Source: Verrucomicrobiota bacterium
GTDB taxonomy: Bacteria; Verrucomicrobiota; Verrucomicrobiia; Limisphaerales; JAHEOI01
Direction of reading: 5' to 3'
DNA: 6,418 bases
Assembly: GCA_018610125.1 (NCBI GenBank)
Contig: JAHEOI010000278.1
Span: forward strand, 1 to 6,418
Shown here: piece by piece, positions 5,402 through 6,418 of the stretch
How positions within the stretch are numbered: position 1 is the first letter of the stretch
Layout: every line of letters begins with the position of its first letter
Program-made: the position numbers and the translations under genes
The notes under the pieces: model-generated
What the model was told of the DNA's origin: nothing
The model's input: only the letters and a program-made list of their open reading frames with translations
The model's database searches: none

Positions 5402-6418
5402 TCACCTGTCACTAGTCGTTGGCGGATCTGAGGCGATCGCGTTGCTTGGCCTGCCATGCCATACCCAGTCGGAACTAGGGTTGCCGTTGTCGTCCTTTTG
5501 GTCCCAACCGACCGAGTAGAGAAGATAGCCATGACGCTTGTCGGGTCGGTCGATTAGTGGGTCCCCCGTAATCACATCGTGCGGTAATTCTGTGATGTAA
5601 TCGGGCTCGAGCTGACGCAGGCGCTCTGGTCGCGAGCCCTCGGCCTGTCGGTAGCGCTTTAAAGCGCAGGCGACTCGGGCAATGTCGGCGGTGGCTTGGG
5701 ATCTGGCCAAAGCCTTTGTCATGGGAGGGCGCTGCATGATGCTCAATCTTGAAATGAAACTTGATACGGGAAGGCGGCTGGGGGCACCAAGCGTCGGTCC
5801 GTTTTCTGGAAATACGCGATGCGCTTCGGCGTCGATTACGGCGAGCCTGTCACGATAATATTGGGCGAGCCAACGTTTATTGAGGTCATACCAGCCCGCA
5901 GGGGCTCCGTGGACAAGAATTGGGACGAGCGGGTTACCCTTCCAGCCACGAGGATAACCTACGGATACCGACAGGTGCTCCATATTTCGGGTGCGCTCGA
6001 GCAGGTCGACAAAATCCAATTGCAGGGCTCGTTGTCCGCGGAGTGCGAGTGTCGACGAGCGGAGAAAGTCAAAGTTGGCCAATTGCCGTTGGATGGCTTT
6101 GAGTCGGTCGCGATTCCAGCGGTGCCTTGCGATCCCTTCCCAAAGTGGTTGAATTGCATAGTTAAAGAGGGACGCTCGCACGAGCTGACTCATGTATAGC
6201 GGCTCGTTTTTCAGGGACTTGGCGAGCCAGAGGAGGAATTGGAGATCGTTGAATGCGCCTTCAAGGTTGTTGGCGTGTAGCTTGGCGACCGCCTTCATGG
6301 AGCCCATCCGAGCCAGACCTTTGAGCGGAGAGAGATGAGGGAGATAGGCTCGGTAGCCTTCCTTGTAGTGGATCGGGAAGCGGACGTTAGGACGCTCGTT
6401 CGCGGCGGATTTCATCCG
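5402..6418 (-). CDS. Hypothetical protein of PVC/Verrucomicrobiota type, C-terminal part (5' end outside window)
   Basis: Read on the minus strand, the frame is open to the window edge and ends with TGA at 5402-5404. An ATG at 6413-6415 gives 337 residues but is preceded in frame by a sense codon, and the residues after it (RFPIHYKEGYRAYLPHLSPLKGLARM) read like the middle of a conserved domain, so the real start is probably upstream. I know this type only as uncharacterised proteins. The first roughly 150 residues are helical (AFNDLQFLLWLAKSLKNEPLYMSQLVRASLFNYAIQPLWEGIARHRW). The last roughly 90 carry DIARVACALKRYRQAEGSRPERLRQLEPDYITELPHD and then LLYSVGWDQKDDNGN...DWVW (296-319). The latter part resembles the C-terminal half of type II secretion pseudopilin-like proteins (GspG style), without the pilin N-terminus being visible. 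It is convergent with the toxin gene. Function is unknown. Confidence 0.85.
   Translation of the reverse strand, partial: RMKSAANERPNVRFPIHYKEGYRAYLPHLSPLKGLARMGSMKAVAKLHANNLEGAFNDLQFLLWLAKSLKNEPLYMSQLVRASLFNYAIQPLWEGIARHRWNRDRLKAIQRQLANFDFLRSSTLALRGQRALQLDFVDLLERTRNMEHLSVSVGYPRGWKGNPLVPILVHGAPAGWYDLNKRWLAQYYRDRLAVIDAEAHRVFPENGPTLGAPSRLPVSSFISRLSIMQRPPMTKALARSQATADIARVACALKRYRQAEGSRPERLRQLEPDYITELPHDVITGDPLIDRPDKRHGYLLYSVGWDQKDDNGNPSSDWVWHGRPSNAIASDPPTTSDR

Noticed and set aside
5215..5415. A 66-residue open frame on the plus strand after the toxin gene
   Set aside because: It starts with TTG without a ribosome binding site, runs through the 12-bp inverted repeat and into the end of the minus-strand gene, and resembles nothing known.

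Overview
The window reads as a piece of chromosome from a member of the PVC superphylum, most likely a Verrucomicrobiota-type bacterium. This is an inference. It rests on two hypothetical proteins whose motif style I associate with that group (a C-terminal LLYSVGWDQKDDNG...DWVW block and an RRGKRLHLRL / NPAY / LRDATGN block) and on an intergenic region packed with short palindromic repeats of a kind common in those genomes. No rRNA, tRNA or universal marker is present to settle it.

Layout, left to right. (1) 1-273: the C-terminal winged-helix DNA-binding domain of an OmpR/PhoB-type response regulator, cut by the window edge. (2) 394-2586: a large exported protein with a signal peptide, a TPR-like segment, a long charged coiled coil and 11-12 ankyrin repeats. 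A perfect 16-bp palindrome lies just upstream of its start. (3) 2587-3079: about 490 bp without a gene. It holds a repeat island made of two inverted pairs of hairpin units, bounded by two inverted copies of a GCAGAT-type repeat. (4) 3080-4441: a lineage-type single-pass membrane-anchored protein of unknown function. (5) 4444-4461: a third copy of the GCAGAT repeat. (6) 4479-5153: a complete toxin-antitoxin operon with a near-consensus promoter, a dyad operator over the -10, a Phd/YefM-type antitoxin and an overlapping PIN-domain (VapC-type) toxin. (7) 5154-5401: a convergent intergenic region with two inverted-repeat structures. (8) 5402-6418, minus strand: the C-terminal part of another lineage-type hypothetical protein.

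Only the toxin-antitoxin pair is clearly a functional unit. The response regulator, ankyrin protein and 3080-4441 gene share a strand but are separated by 120 and about 490 bp, so they are probably separate transcription units. The most unusual material is non-coding. In the repeat island, the two copies of each hairpin unit differ mainly at positions where both sides of a stem have changed together (six compensatory base-pair changes visible by eye). The antitoxin promoter is placed so that its transcript should be leaderless.
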